From Methanothrix sp. (GTDB lineage: Archaea; Halobacteriota; Methanosarcinia; Methanotrichales; Methanotrichaceae), in contig PMNG01000129.1 in the NCBI GenBank assembly GCA_003162615.1, positions 1 through 20,775 on the forward strand: DNA of 20,775 bases. Reading direction: 5' to 3'. Each line of letters begins with the position of its first letter. Position 1 is the first letter of the stretch. Shown here one piece after another: positions 1-7,084 of the stretch. The translations under genes and the position numbers were made by a program. Under the pieces are notes generated by a model. The model worked only from the letters and a program-made list of their open reading frames with translations. It made no database searches and was not told the origin of the DNA.

Positions 1-10
1 AGAAAATTCG

Positions 11-553
11 TTACACTGCCTTTGCAATTTTTGCGGCGTTGTTACATAATGGGAGTAATTTAAGTGTTTCGCAGATATATTTACGCGAAATTGAATCTTC
101 TTGGTTCTTGATAGAAAGCAATAAGTCTTCTCGAATTGAATGATTTGGCTTAATTGAGCGTAGTTCAGGAACTCTTATTTTCTTTAGATTTGTCGGATAG
201 CGTTCCGTCTCACACAAATGGTCGAATGCTGAATAATCATGTACTTTTATTTTCTCAAGAACACTGCTTATTCCAGCAGGTATCGCTGATGCATAATCGA
301 TTCCTGGCGTTGATTTTAGACTATCGCACAAGCTTTCAGACGTTCGCAATGATGAAACAAAAGCTAAATCGTCCTGCGCTTTCATTGCTCCAGTGATGTC
401 TGTTATACCTGGAGCTATCGCTGATGCATAATCGATTCCTAGGGTTGCCTTCATAATTCGCAATTCTGAATCCTTCATTCTATCAAAATCATCTCCCGTA
501 ACTGCCAACTCCTTCATATATTTCGGCCATTCTTTTCCATCCAATCTCGACAA
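11..553 (-). CDS. orphan protein with 45-residue internal repeats
   Basis: I do not recognise this 180-residue protein. It would start at a TTG (553); an in-frame ATG lies at 517 (residue 13). No membrane segment or signal peptide is visible. It contains a tandem duplication: the segment GIDYASAI followed by P/A, G, I occurs at residues 39-50 and again at 84-95, exactly 45 residues apart, each followed by an acidic/helical stretch ending in AF. A third, weaker copy may begin near residue 120 (ELRSIKPNHSI). At DNA level the duplication includes 25 identical bases. The region is visibly AT-richer than the operon genes, which suggests recent acquisition or an orphan gene. A TATA-like element at 571-584 would place the transcript start almost at the TTG, favouring leaderless translation. 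Existence of the gene is supported by ORF length, promoter and repeat periodicity; function is unknown. Confidence 0.6.
   Translation of the reverse strand: MSRLDGKEWPKYMKELAVTGDDFDRMKDSELRIMKATLGIDYASAIAPGITDITGAMKAQDDLAFVSSLRTSESLCDSLKSTPGIDYASAIPAGISSVLEKIKVHDYSAFDHLCETERYPTNLKKIRVPELRSIKPNHSIREDLLLSIKNQEDSISRKYICETLKLLPLCNNAAKIAKAV
281..305. repeat. 25-bp direct repeat, copy 1 of 2
   Basis: The 25 bases here are identical to 416-440, with flanking bases differing on both sides. The spacing is 135 bp, a multiple of three, so the repeat is an in-frame 45-codon duplication inside the orphan gene and not a CRISPR or mobile-element repeat. It encodes the GIDYASAI-type motif on the minus strand. 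Confidence 0.9.
416..440. repeat. 25-bp direct repeat, copy 2 of 2
   Basis: Second copy of the 25-base element at 281-305, in the same orientation and reading frame. It encodes residues about 38-46 of the minus-strand orphan protein. Confidence 0.9.
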
Positions 554-570
554 GCGTTTTTAGGGCTTTT

Positions 571-584
571 AAAGTATATAAAGA
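571..584 (-). promoter_or_regulatory. TATA-box promoter of the repeat-containing orphan gene
   Basis: On the minus strand this reads CTTTATATACTTT, a good archaeal box A. Its centre is about 25 nt upstream of the TTG start at 553, the usual distance to a transcription start, so the mRNA is probably leaderless or nearly so. Confidence 0.5.
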
Positions 585-680
585 GGATCAGAGCAGGCCA
601 AAAGTAATCTATGCTTAGCAATGATGAATAGCTGAGTTCAAATTGCGTTAATTGATAATCACAAGGATTAAATTATAAGA

Positions 681-1945
681 TTATAAGTAATGCACAATCA
701 GCGGCAGCATTAGCACTCCCATTGCATGAGTCTTCCTGATTCCAGCTAGCGGCGAAATCATCCCCACAATTGTAGAAATGAAGAAGATTAACAGCCCAAA
801 CCATCCTGTAAAGGCCAGGGTCATGGCCGTCAGACCCGCCAGCACGCCCAAGCAGAGCCGACGGTAGTTAAGTCGTGATATATCACTCTGGCAAAGACCC
901 GCGCCGATCCTATGGAAGCCATATAAGAGGCGGCGCCGACGGCTATTATTATCACCAGCATCTGAACAAGGATGTCCCAGTTCATGGTGATCAGCTCCTT
1001 TATGGCTGCAGCGGCACCGCTCCTGGGCTTGTCCACAGCGTAAAGTGCCACCAGGGAGAACAATGCATTCGCGGTGTTCACCCCGGAGATGGAGACAAGA
1101 AACTCTTCTCCAGTCGAGGGAGCACCCAAGCGCGTGGCCATGGCAGCGATGGACGGCGACACGCCAGGAATCCAGGCAATCACCGATCCGCCCAGGCTTC
1201 CCAGTAAGACCGACCTGGCCAGAGAGCCAGCAGGGATGTGCAGGTCAGTATCTTTCTGCTCCGGGATGCTTGTCCCTGAAGAGAGGCTGATTATCAGAAA
1301 GGACGCGCCGAAGAGCCCGGAGAGCAGGGGCAGCATGGGCTGTGGCTCCAAGCCCAGAGGTGACTGGAACATGCTTTCGTGGTTGAAGGCGAAAGTTCCC
1401 AGGAAACCGCTGGTCAAGAAGACCAAAACCGCCATGGCTTTGTACTTCAAATGGACCAGCGACCCCTGGCCCTCAATCACCGGGCCATTCTCTGTCTTGA
1501 TCATGAATAGAGCAATGACCAGGAGCAGGACTCCCACGTACTTCATCAAAAGATCGTTGTAATGAGAGAAGGTCCAGGATAGGGGAAAGACCAAGAGCAT
1601 TGCTGCGACGATCGACCCTGCCGAGCCTATGGCCGAGAGCCTGATGGCCTCTATCCCTCGTCCTTCAAGCATGAGGCTGTGGCCTGGCAGGACCGTCAGA
1701 ATTGTGTCCGAGTCAGGTGCTCCCACGAACACCGCAGGGATGGCGTCGAAGAAGGTCTGAGAGATTGCCGCCGCCAGAATGATCGTTGACACGTGATAGG
1801 GAGATAGTCCGTAGGACATCAAAATAGGCGAAGCCGCCAGCAGCATGGCTGCGAAGTTGTTCACATGCAGGCCAGGGGTAAGCCCACTGATGGCTCCCAA
1901 GATCAGTCCCGCAGAGGCACAAAGAATTATCATGAAGTCGATCAT
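681..1945 (-). pseudogene. TctA/DUF112-type membrane protein (COG1784-like), frameshifted near 865-871
   Basis: This is a polytopic membrane protein of the archaeal TctA-like family (related to permeases of tripartite tricarboxylate transporters). It opens with MIDFMIILCASAGLILGAISG and carries the PGLHVNN, GAPDSDT and PGVSPS motifs typical of the family, with hydrophobic segments throughout. The uninterrupted frame runs from ATG 1945 to a stop at 830 (371 residues) and ends in an unnatural tail (TTVGSAWACWRV). Inserting one base in the TTAACTA stretch (plus 865-871) gives YHDLNYRRLCLGVLAGL and then three-quarters of a further membrane domain ending MLPLIVHYL with a stop at 681, about 421 residues, the size expected for the family. 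So either a real single-base deletion has truncated the gene or the base was lost in sequencing. Substrate is unknown. A TATA-like element lies at 1977-1986. Confidence 0.8.
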
Positions 1946-1976
1946 AGCTGATTGAGTGATGGTAGTAACTGTTGGC

Positions 1977-1986
1977 TTTAATTTAA
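1977..1986 (-). promoter_or_regulatory. TATA-like element upstream of the TctA-like gene
   Basis: TTAAATTAAA on the minus strand, about 35 nt before the ATG at 1945. No Shine-Dalgarno precedes that ATG. The position suits a short 5' leader. Confidence 0.35.
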
Positions 1987-2127
1987 CATGTGGAGATTAC
2001 ATATACGGATTACATGTAAGGATTAATAGCTTACTAAGGCAGGCATTGCAGGGGAGGCTCGCCGAACTTGTGGCTTTGGCTGTCTAGGCGCAGGCCTTGT
2101 TCAAAAGCACATCAAGGGTGAAAACTC

Positions 2128-2134
2128 TTAAATA
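2128..2134 (+). promoter_or_regulatory. TATA box of the rpl18e operon
   Basis: CTTAAATAC-type box A. The usual 25-27 nt spacing puts the transcript start near 2156-2158, exactly where the structured leader begins. No other strong TATA is seen before rpl18e, so this is the likely promoter for the long operon downstream. Confidence 0.65.
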
Positions 2135-2157
2135 CTGGTGAAGAGTCGGTTAATCAT

Positions 2158-2251
2158 TCCGCACCTGGGGGCAGGAGTCCCGGGGCGCATGAACCTGAGG
2201 TTCGAACGCGCGTGCAGCGCGTGAGTGGGCTCGAAAGAGGCCTTGCGGAGG
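2158..2251 (+). promoter_or_regulatory. structured mRNA leader of rpl18e that can mask the Shine-Dalgarno
   Basis: The 5' end of the predicted transcript, TCCGCA (2158-2163), is perfectly complementary to TGCGGA (2244-2249), which overlaps the rpl18e Shine-Dalgarno GGAGG (2247-2251). Inside this closing stem lie GAACC-TGA-GGTTC (2191-2203, 5 bp), ACGCGC-GTGCA-GCGCGT (2206-2222, 6 bp), and GGGCTC-GAAA-GAGGCC (2227-2242, a GNRA-loop hairpin with one G-G mismatch). A fourth, weaker stem may form around 2165-2183. The arrangement looks like a multi-helix autoregulatory leader of the kind known for ribosomal-protein operons. I do not recognise it as a named Rfam family. Structure is read by eye; function is inference. 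Confidence 0.55.
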
Positions 2252-2258
2252 ATTCAAG

Positions 2259-2621
2259 ATGAAAGCGATAGCTAAGACAAATCCGAGGTTGGTCCGTCTC
2301 ATCGGCGATTTGAAGGCGGCATCCCGTAATAATAATGTTGGCCTCTGGCGCGACGTCGCCAGACGGCTGGAGAAGCCCAAACGCAATTATGCTGCAGTAA
2401 ACCTGAGCAAGATCAACAGGCATACCAGTCCTAACGATACTGTTCTCGTCCCCGGAAAGGTGCTGGCCTCGGGCGACCTGGAGCATAGCGTGACCGTGGC
2501 CGCCCTGGGATTCAGTGGCCAGGCCGTCTCCAAGATAGAATCGGCTGGCGGAAAATGCCTCAAGATAGAGAGCCTGATGCAAGAGCACCCCAAGGGCTCC
2601 GGCATAAAGATTTTGAGGTGA
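2259..2621 (+). CDS. rpl18e: large-subunit ribosomal protein eL18 (L18e)
   Basis: Component of the 50S ribosomal subunit, archaeal/eukaryotic type, 120 residues, the normal length. Recognisable stretches are TNPRLVRLIGDLKAAS near the N-terminus, LWRDVARRLEKPKR (residues 29-42), the VNLSKINRHT segment, and VLVPGKVLASGDL followed by VAALGFSGQA. The ATG at 2259 has a clear Shine-Dalgarno GGAGG (2247-2251) at 7 nt, which is part of the closing stem of the structured leader. It is the first gene of the operon, with rpl13 4 nt downstream. The L18e-L13-S9-RpoN-RpoK order is the conserved archaeal arrangement. Confidence 0.97.
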   Translation: MKAIAKTNPRLVRLIGDLKAASRNNNVGLWRDVARRLEKPKRNYAAVNLSKINRHTSPNDTVLVPGKVLASGDLEHSVTVAALGFSGQAVSKIESAGGKCLKIESLMQEHPKGSGIKILR

Positions 2622-2625
2622 TCTC

Positions 2626-3042
2626 ATGATAGTTGATGCAACTGGATTGGTCATGGGGCGTCTGGCATCAGTGGTCGCGACGCAGCTTTTGGCAGGAAAC
2701 GAGATCAAGATCGTCAACGCTGAGAAGGCCATAATCACTGGTCGCAGGGAGAGCATTTACGAAGAGTACTTCGCCTGCCGTGACAGAGGGCACAAGGAGA
2801 GAGGCCCTTACTTCCCCAGAAGACCTGAGATGATAATGAAGAGAACTGTAAGAGGTATGCTTCCCTACAAGCTTAGACGCGGACGGGATGCCTTGTCCAG
2901 GCTCAGGATTTACGTCGGCGTTCCCAGGGATTTGTCGGGACAGCAGTTCGAACAACCCCAGGCCGCAAAGGTCAGAGGAGCCAGCAGTGCGAACTTCATC
3001 GAGCTGGGCGATCTGAGTAAGAGGCTTGGAGCACATTTCTGA
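2626..3042 (+). CDS. rpl13: large-subunit ribosomal protein uL13
   Basis: 50S ribosomal protein L13, 138 residues. It shows the family N-terminus IVDATGLVMGRLASVVA, the NAEKAIITG segment (residues 31-39) and the GPYFPRRPEMIMKRTVRGMLPYK region. The ATG at 2626 is preceded by a GAGGTGATC Shine-Dalgarno that overlaps the rpl18e stop, so translation is probably coupled. Its stop (3040-3042) immediately precedes the rps9 Shine-Dalgarno. Confidence 0.97.
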   Translation: MIVDATGLVMGRLASVVATQLLAGNEIKIVNAEKAIITGRRESIYEEYFACRDRGHKERGPYFPRRPEMIMKRTVRGMLPYKLRRGRDALSRLRIYVGVPRDLSGQQFEQPQAAKVRGASSANFIELGDLSKRLGAHF

Positions 3043-3052
3043 GAGGTTCGTT

Positions 3053-3451
3053 ATGAAGATAATAAACTCGTCCGGCAAGAAGAAGACTGCCACTGCCAGG
3101 GCTACGCTGAAGGAAGGAAAAGGCAGGGTCCGGATCAACAAAATGCCCTTAGAAATTTATGAGCCCAAGCTGGCCAAGATGAAGATCATGGACGCCGTGA
3201 CGATAGCCGACAAGCAGGTTCAGGGTATCGATATCGATGTAACAGTCAGCGGTGGCGGGATCATAGGGCAAGCAGATGCAGTTCGTACTGCCATTGCCAA
3301 AGGGATAGTTGAGTGGACCGGAGACACCGGGCTTAAAGAGGCTTACACTGAGTACGACAGAAACCTTCTGGTCAGTGACCATCGGCAGAAGGAGAAGAAG
3401 AAGTTCGGCGGTCATGGTGCAAGATCCAAGTTCCAGAAGTCCTACAGGTGA
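3053..3451 (+). CDS. rps9: small-subunit ribosomal protein uS9
   Basis: 30S ribosomal protein S9, 132 residues. The N-terminal NSSGKKKTATARATL, central VTVSGGGIIGQADAVRTAIAKGI, and basic C-terminus ending GGHGARSKFQKSYR (the S9 tail that reaches the decoding centre) identify it. The ATG at 3053 is preferred over an upstream in-frame ATG at 3026 because GAGGT (3043-3047) is correctly spaced and the homologous N-terminus begins there. The longer form would overlap rpl13 by 17 bases and add nine residues with no counterpart in the family. Confidence 0.96.
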   Translation: MKIINSSGKKKTATARATLKEGKGRVRINKMPLEIYEPKLAKMKIMDAVTIADKQVQGIDIDVTVSGGGIIGQADAVRTAIAKGIVEWTGDTGLKEAYTEYDRNLLVSDHRQKEKKKFGGHGARSKFQKSYR

Positions 3452-3457
3452 AATGGC

Positions 3458-3643
3458 TTGATTCCAGTCAGGTGCTTTTCCTGCGGGAAAGTTATCTCCA
3501 ATGTATGGGAGGAATACCGGGAGCGCATAAAGACCGAGTCTCCCGGTAAAGTCCTCGACGATCTGGGCATAGACAGCTATTGTTGTAGGCGCATGCTCCT
3601 TGCCCATGTGGAAATAGTAGAAACGCTAAGGCGGTACCAGTAA
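3458..3643 (+). CDS. rpoN: DNA-directed RNA polymerase subunit N
   Basis: Small zinc-binding RNA polymerase subunit (homologue of eukaryotic Rpb10), 61 residues. The MIPVRCFSCGKVI N-terminus is diagnostic. Zinc ligands are Cys6, Cys9, Cys42 and Cys43 (the CC pair), followed by RRMLLAH. The start must be TTG at 3458: the nearby ATG at 3453 hits a stop after two codons, and AGGTG (3446-3450) overlapping the rps9 stop is well placed for the TTG. The stop is only 3 nt from the first base of tRNA-Pro. Confidence 0.96.
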   Translation: MIPVRCFSCGKVISNVWEEYRERIKTESPGKVLDDLGIDSYCCRRMLLAHVEIVETLRRYQ

Positions 3644-3646
3644 GAA

Positions 3647-3721
3647 GGGGTTGTAGGGTAGCCTGGTCCATCCTACAGCGTTCGGGACGCTGTGACCTGA
3701 GTTCGAATCTCAGCAACCCCA
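3647..3721 (+). tRNA. tRNA-Pro (anticodon CGG)
   Basis: The acceptor stem GGGGTTG (3647-3653) pairs with CAACCCC (3714-3720), with discriminator A3721. The anticodon arm CAGCG-TTCGGGA-CGCTG gives anticodon CGG, reading proline CCG. The T arm has the GTTCGAATC loop. No intron and no encoded CCA. It sits 3 nt after the rpoN stop and 27 nt before rpoK. No TATA box is evident just upstream, so it is probably transcribed with the operon and cut out by RNase P and the 3' processing nuclease. Confidence 0.95.
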
Positions 3722-3748
3722 TCATGCTCTTCCTTTTGAGGTGGCTAT

Positions 3749-3934
3749 TTGAAGGGTGAGAAATATACAAGATATGAACGTGCCAGAATAGTAGGAGCAC
3801 GGGCTCTGCAGATTTTCATGGGCGCCCCGGTATTCATCGATACCGTATCTATGGACCCCCTCGAAATAGCGCTAGAAGAGATGAAACTGGGGGTAATACC
3901 CATCACCGTGAAACGGGCGATAGCAAAAAGGTAG
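3749..3934 (+). CDS. rpoK: DNA-directed RNA polymerase subunit K
   Basis: RNA polymerase assembly subunit (Rpb6/omega homologue), 61 residues. The family core is present: KYTRYERARIVGARALQIFMGAP (residues about 5-27), then DPLEIALEEMKLGVIPITVKR. The start is TTG 3749, with GAGGTG (3738-3743) 5 nt upstream. This region is the segment between tRNA-Pro and rps2. The enolase gene commonly found between rpoK and rps2 in archaea is absent here. Confidence 0.95.
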   Translation: MKGEKYTRYERARIVGARALQIFMGAPVFIDTVSMDPLEIALEEMKLGVIPITVKRAIAKR

Positions 3935-3943
3935 GTGAATTAG

Positions 3944-4564
3944 TTGGAAGAAGATGAGGTGATAAAGGTAGTGGGAGAATACGAGACTCTCATACCCATA
4001 GACGAGTACCTTGCTGCTGGTGTGCACATCGGCACTCAGCAGAAGACGAACGACATGATGCCTTACATCTACAGAGTGCGAACTGATGGTTTGTACGTTC
4101 TGGATGTTCAGTCCACAGATAAACGCATTCGCTTGGCTGCCAAGTTCCTGTCCAAGTATGACCCATCCAAGATCCTGGTGGTCTCTGCCCGGCAGTACGG
4201 TCAGCGCCCTGCTACTATGTTCGCAAAGGCAATAGGAGCTAAGGCCAACGTAGGAAGGTTCATACCCAACACTCTGACCAATCCCGATTTCTATGGATTT
4301 ACAGAACCGGACGCCCTGATTGCCACTGATCCGAGCGGCGACGCCCAGGGGGTCAACGAGGCGGTGGATGCCGGAATTCCAGTGATAGCCCTTTGTGACA
4401 CCAACAATATGACCTCCAACGTGGACCTGGTCATACCCACTAACAACAAGGGCAGAAAGGCTCTGACTCTGATCTACTGGCTCCTGGCCAGACAGGTGCT
4501 GCGTGAGCGTGGCGAGGAAGACAGGTTCAAGTACACTATCTCCGACTTTGAGATGGAGTTTTGA
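3944..4564 (+). CDS. rps2: small-subunit ribosomal protein uS2
   Basis: 30S ribosomal protein S2, archaeal type, 206 residues, normal length. Recognised by LAAGVHIGTQQKTNDM (residues 19-34), the DPSKILVVSARQYGQRPA segment, FIPNTLTNP, and PVIALCDTNNMTSNVDLVIPTNNKGRKAL. TTG 3944 is the start, with AGGTGA (3933-3938) overlapping the rpoK stop region. The gene ends TTTTGA; the final TGA overlaps a possible TTG start of the following gene, which indicates translational coupling. Confidence 0.96.
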   Translation: MEEDEVIKVVGEYETLIPIDEYLAAGVHIGTQQKTNDMMPYIYRVRTDGLYVLDVQSTDKRIRLAAKFLSKYDPSKILVVSARQYGQRPATMFAKAIGAKANVGRFIPNTLTNPDFYGFTEPDALIATDPSGDAQGVNEAVDAGIPVIALCDTNNMTSNVDLVIPTNNKGRKALTLIYWLLARQVLRERGEEDRFKYTISDFEMEF

Positions 4565-4569
4565 TCGGG

Positions 4570-5364
4570 ATGCGGTCTCCGGCTGTAGCGGGCCAGTTCT
4601 ATCCCCGAGACCCCGATGATCTTAAGCTCCAGCTGGACGAGCTCTTTAAAGGCGTGGCCTCAGAGGAGCTTCCGGCTCTGGGGGCTGTAGTTCCCCATGC
4701 AGGCTATGTCTACTCTGGGGCAGTCGCAGCGGAGGTTTACGCTCGTCTTCCCAAAAGGGAGACCTATGTCATCCTTGGCCCCAACCATCACGGCCTGGGA
4801 GCGCCTGTGGCTCTTTCCGGGGACTCCTGGAGAACGCCTCTGGGCGTCGTCGAGACTGACCTGGAGATGGCTGACGCTCTTGCAGGCACCATAATAGATC
4901 AGGAAGAATCCGCTCACCTCCAGGAGCACTCCATTGAGATTCAACTGCCTTTTCTTCAGTACAGATTCGCTGGTTTCAAGATCCTGGCAATAGCCATGGG
5001 GCTGCAGGACGAGGAGACCGCTGTGGAGGTGGGTGAGGCCTTAGGCAAAGCTGCCCGAGATCTGAAGAGGAACTGCACATTCATAGCCAGCAGCGACTTC
5101 ACGCACTATGAACCTCAGGAGTTAGCCAAGAAGGTCGACGCCAACCTGATAGAGGCTATTCTGAGAATGGACGTGCCGGAACTCTATTCTAGGGTCTACA
5201 GGTATCAAGCAACCGCCTGTGGCTATGGGCCCATCGCCGCCGTCATCACGGCCACGCGGGCTTTGGGTGCCACCAGTGGCAAGCTCCTTCGATACGCGAC
5301 GAGCGGAGATGTCACCGGCGACTACAATCAGGTCGTAGGTTACGGAGTCATTGCTTTCACATAA
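4570..5364 (+). CDS. amrB: Memo-family protein (AmmeMemoRadiSam system protein B)
   Basis: Member of the Memo family, related to class III nonheme-iron dioxygenases, 264 residues from ATG 4570. The N-terminus MRSPAVAGQFYP is the family signature. Putative metal-site histidines are in VVPHAGYVYSG (His43), ILGPNHHG, EHSIEIQLPFLQ, and SSDFTHYEP; the conserved ATACGYGP follows. A TTG at 4561 in the same frame, overlapping the rps2 stop, would add three residues; I chose the ATG because homologues begin at that residue, though the GGAG at 4555-4558 does not decide the matter. In archaea the gene habitually sits between rps2 and the mevalonate-pathway genes, as here, but its biochemical role is not settled. 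Confidence 0.9.
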   Translation: MRSPAVAGQFYPRDPDDLKLQLDELFKGVASEELPALGAVVPHAGYVYSGAVAAEVYARLPKRETYVILGPNHHGLGAPVALSGDSWRTPLGVVETDLEMADALAGTIIDQEESAHLQEHSIEIQLPFLQYRFAGFKILAIAMGLQDEETAVEVGEALGKAARDLKRNCTFIASSDFTHYEPQELAKKVDANLIEAILRMDVPELYSRVYRYQATACGYGPIAAVITATRALGATSGKLLRYATSGDVTGDYNQVVGYGVIAFT

Positions 5365-5374
5365 AGGAGGTCTC

Positions 5375-6325
5375 TTGACCACGGCATCTGCTCCCGGCAA
5401 GGTCATACTATTCGGAGAGCATGCAGTCGTATCTGGTACCCCTGCATTGGGTTCGGCCATTAACCTGCGGGCTAGGGTAATTGTGGAAGATCTTCCCGGA
5501 AGGCTCGAAATAGAAGCCTGCAACTTGATGCTGAGGGGATTCTCGCTCGATCTAACAACAGGACGAGTAAGCTCGCCAGGGGTCTTGGACGCCATCAAAT
5601 ACGTCTCTGCTGTTCTGAAAGAGTTCCACGCCGATGGCCTAAGGGTGAAAGTTGATTCAGACATTCCTCCCGCGGCTGGTCTTGGCTCCTCGGCAGCAAT
5701 CGTGGTTGCAACTATGGCCGCGCTAAATAAACACATGAGCCTAGGTCTTAGTAGAGAAGAGATTGCATCCAGTTCCTACAAGATTGAGAAGACGGTGCAA
5801 CAGGGAATGAGCAGCCCCATGGACACAGCCGTTTCCACTTTCGGCGGATATCAACTGGTCTCCGAAACTGTTCACGGGATCGACCTTCCGGAGATGCATA
5901 TAGTTGTTGGATGCACAGAGAAAGAGCACAATACTCGTTCCGAGATACAGAAGGTTCAAAGCCTCCGGTCAAGGTATCCGGACATCGTTGAACCCATTTT
6001 CTGTGCGATCGGAGCCATATCAACAAGAGCGGTTCCCCTGATAAGGGACAATCGGTTGGAAGAGCTGGGCCATCTGATGAACTTCAACCAAGGGCTCTTG
6101 GAGGCACTGGGTGTAGGCACGCGGGAGTTGAGCGAGCTGGTATACGCTGCCAGAGGGGCTGGCCACTCGCTAGGGGCAAAGCTTACGGGCGCCGGAGGCG
6201 GCGGATGTATGATCGCTCTACCATCCACAGCTGGAAGCCTATCCATTCTGGTCGCCTTGGAGCAAGCCAGAGGTACTGCATTCGAGGTGAAGACGGGCGG
6301 CGCGGGAATGCGTCTGGAAACGTAG
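5375..6325 (+). CDS. mvk: mevalonate kinase
   Basis: GHMP-family kinase that phosphorylates mevalonate to 5-phosphomevalonate in isoprenoid synthesis; cytosolic, 316 residues. It shows APGKVILFGEHAVV (residues 6-19), the ATP loop PPAAGLGSSAA (98-108), the SSPMDTAVSTFGG segment with the presumed catalytic Asp150, and the C-terminal KLTGAGGGGC (ending Cys278). TTG 5375 is chosen as start because a strong AGGAGG (5365-5370), overlapping the previous stop, lies just before it and homologues begin here; an upstream in-frame TTG at 5351 lies inside the Memo gene. The next gene starts at the base after its stop. Confidence 0.95.
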   Translation: MTTASAPGKVILFGEHAVVSGTPALGSAINLRARVIVEDLPGRLEIEACNLMLRGFSLDLTTGRVSSPGVLDAIKYVSAVLKEFHADGLRVKVDSDIPPAAGLGSSAAIVVATMAALNKHMSLGLSREEIASSSYKIEKTVQQGMSSPMDTAVSTFGGYQLVSETVHGIDLPEMHIVVGCTEKEHNTRSEIQKVQSLRSRYPDIVEPIFCAIGAISTRAVPLIRDNRLEELGHLMNFNQGLLEALGVGTRELSELVYAARGAGHSLGAKLTGAGGGGCMIALPSTAGSLSILVALEQARGTAFEVKTGGAGMRLET

Positions 6326-7084
6326 ATGTCCATGATCAAGATACTGAAGATAGGCGGCAGCGTACTAACCGATAAAAACCGCCCAGCCTGCGCCAGAACC
6401 GAGGAGATAGAGCGTGTGACAAGAGAGGCTGCGGCATCGTCCTCAGGTCTAGTTATCGTCCACGGGGCGGGCTCCTTCGGCCACATTCCCGCCAAGAAGT
6501 ATGGCCTCCCGGAGAAGTTCGACCCGGAGGGCCTCAGAGAGACTCACACTTCTGTTGTCAGGCTGAACGAGTTAGTCGTAAGTGCGCTATCCAGGGCTGG
6601 TGCGGATCCTGTCCCCGTCCATCCGCTCTCATGCGTTCTCCTCAGGGGAGGTAGAATAGAAACCGTCTGCACCGAGCCCATCTCGGAGATGGTCAAGCGC
6701 GGTCTGGTCCCTGTTCTTCACGGAGACGTGGCTATGGACGCACTCCGAGGATCTGGCATAGTCTCCGGCGATCAGCTTGTCTCCTACTTGGCCAGGGCAT
6801 TATGTGCCGATGTTGTGGCAGTGGGCACGGACGTGGATGGAGTTATTTTCAACGGAATTGTGCTACCTCGAGTGACAAGGGCGAACCTGTCCATGATAAC
6901 AGGAAGCCTGGGTGAGAGCACAGGGGTTGACGTAACAGGCGGAATGAAAGGAAAGCTTCTAGAGCTTCTTGACCTTGCCGACGCGGGAATCGTTTCGGAG
7001 ATCTTCAACGCCAGGATTGAGGGCAGGCTAGAGAAAGCATTGAAGGGAGAATCCGTGGGTACCAAAGTGGGGAGGACAGATTGA
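6326..7084 (+). CDS. ipk: isopentenyl phosphate kinase
   Basis: Amino-acid-kinase-family enzyme that makes isopentenyl diphosphate from isopentenyl phosphate, the last step of the modified archaeal mevalonate route; 252 residues. Visible motifs are KIGGSVLTDK (residues 8-17), HGAGSFGH (46-53, with His53 in the place of the catalytic histidine known for this family), the HGDVAMD region, GTDVDGV, and the DVTGGMKGK loop. Two ATGs (6326 and 6332) are possible; the first directly follows the mevalonate kinase stop. The gene overlaps the IPP isomerase by 4 bases. A UMP or acetylglutamate kinase is excluded by the SFGH motif and the neighbourhood. Confidence 0.94.
   Translation: MSMIKILKIGGSVLTDKNRPACARTEEIERVTREAAASSSGLVIVHGAGSFGHIPAKKYGLPEKFDPEGLRETHTSVVRLNELVVSALSRAGADPVPVHPLSCVLLRGGRIETVCTEPISEMVKRGLVPVLHGDVAMDALRGSGIVSGDQLVSYLARALCADVVAVGTDVDGVIFNGIVLPRVTRANLSMITGSLGESTGVDVTGGMKGKLLELLDLADAGIVSEIFNARIEGRLEKALKGESVGTKVGRTD

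Noticed and set aside
281..440. Possible CRISPR or insertion-element repeat
   Set aside because: Only two copies, spacing 135 bp and in frame within a coding sequence. No cas gene or transposase is nearby.
1074..1562. Plus-strand frame (162 codons) within the TctA-like gene
   Set aside because: Antisense shadow: the minus strand has clear membrane-protein character and family motifs, the plus frame does not.
2158..2249. Possible tRNA upstream of rpl18e, because of a GGTTCGAA T-loop-like string and closed ends
   Set aside because: No anticodon arm or D arm could be built, the closing stem has six pairs and overlaps the Shine-Dalgarno. A leader structure explains it better.
2154..2756. Minus-strand frame (200 codons) over rpl18e/rpl13
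   Set aside because: It lies antisense to two certain ribosomal genes and has low-complexity, unrecognisable protein.
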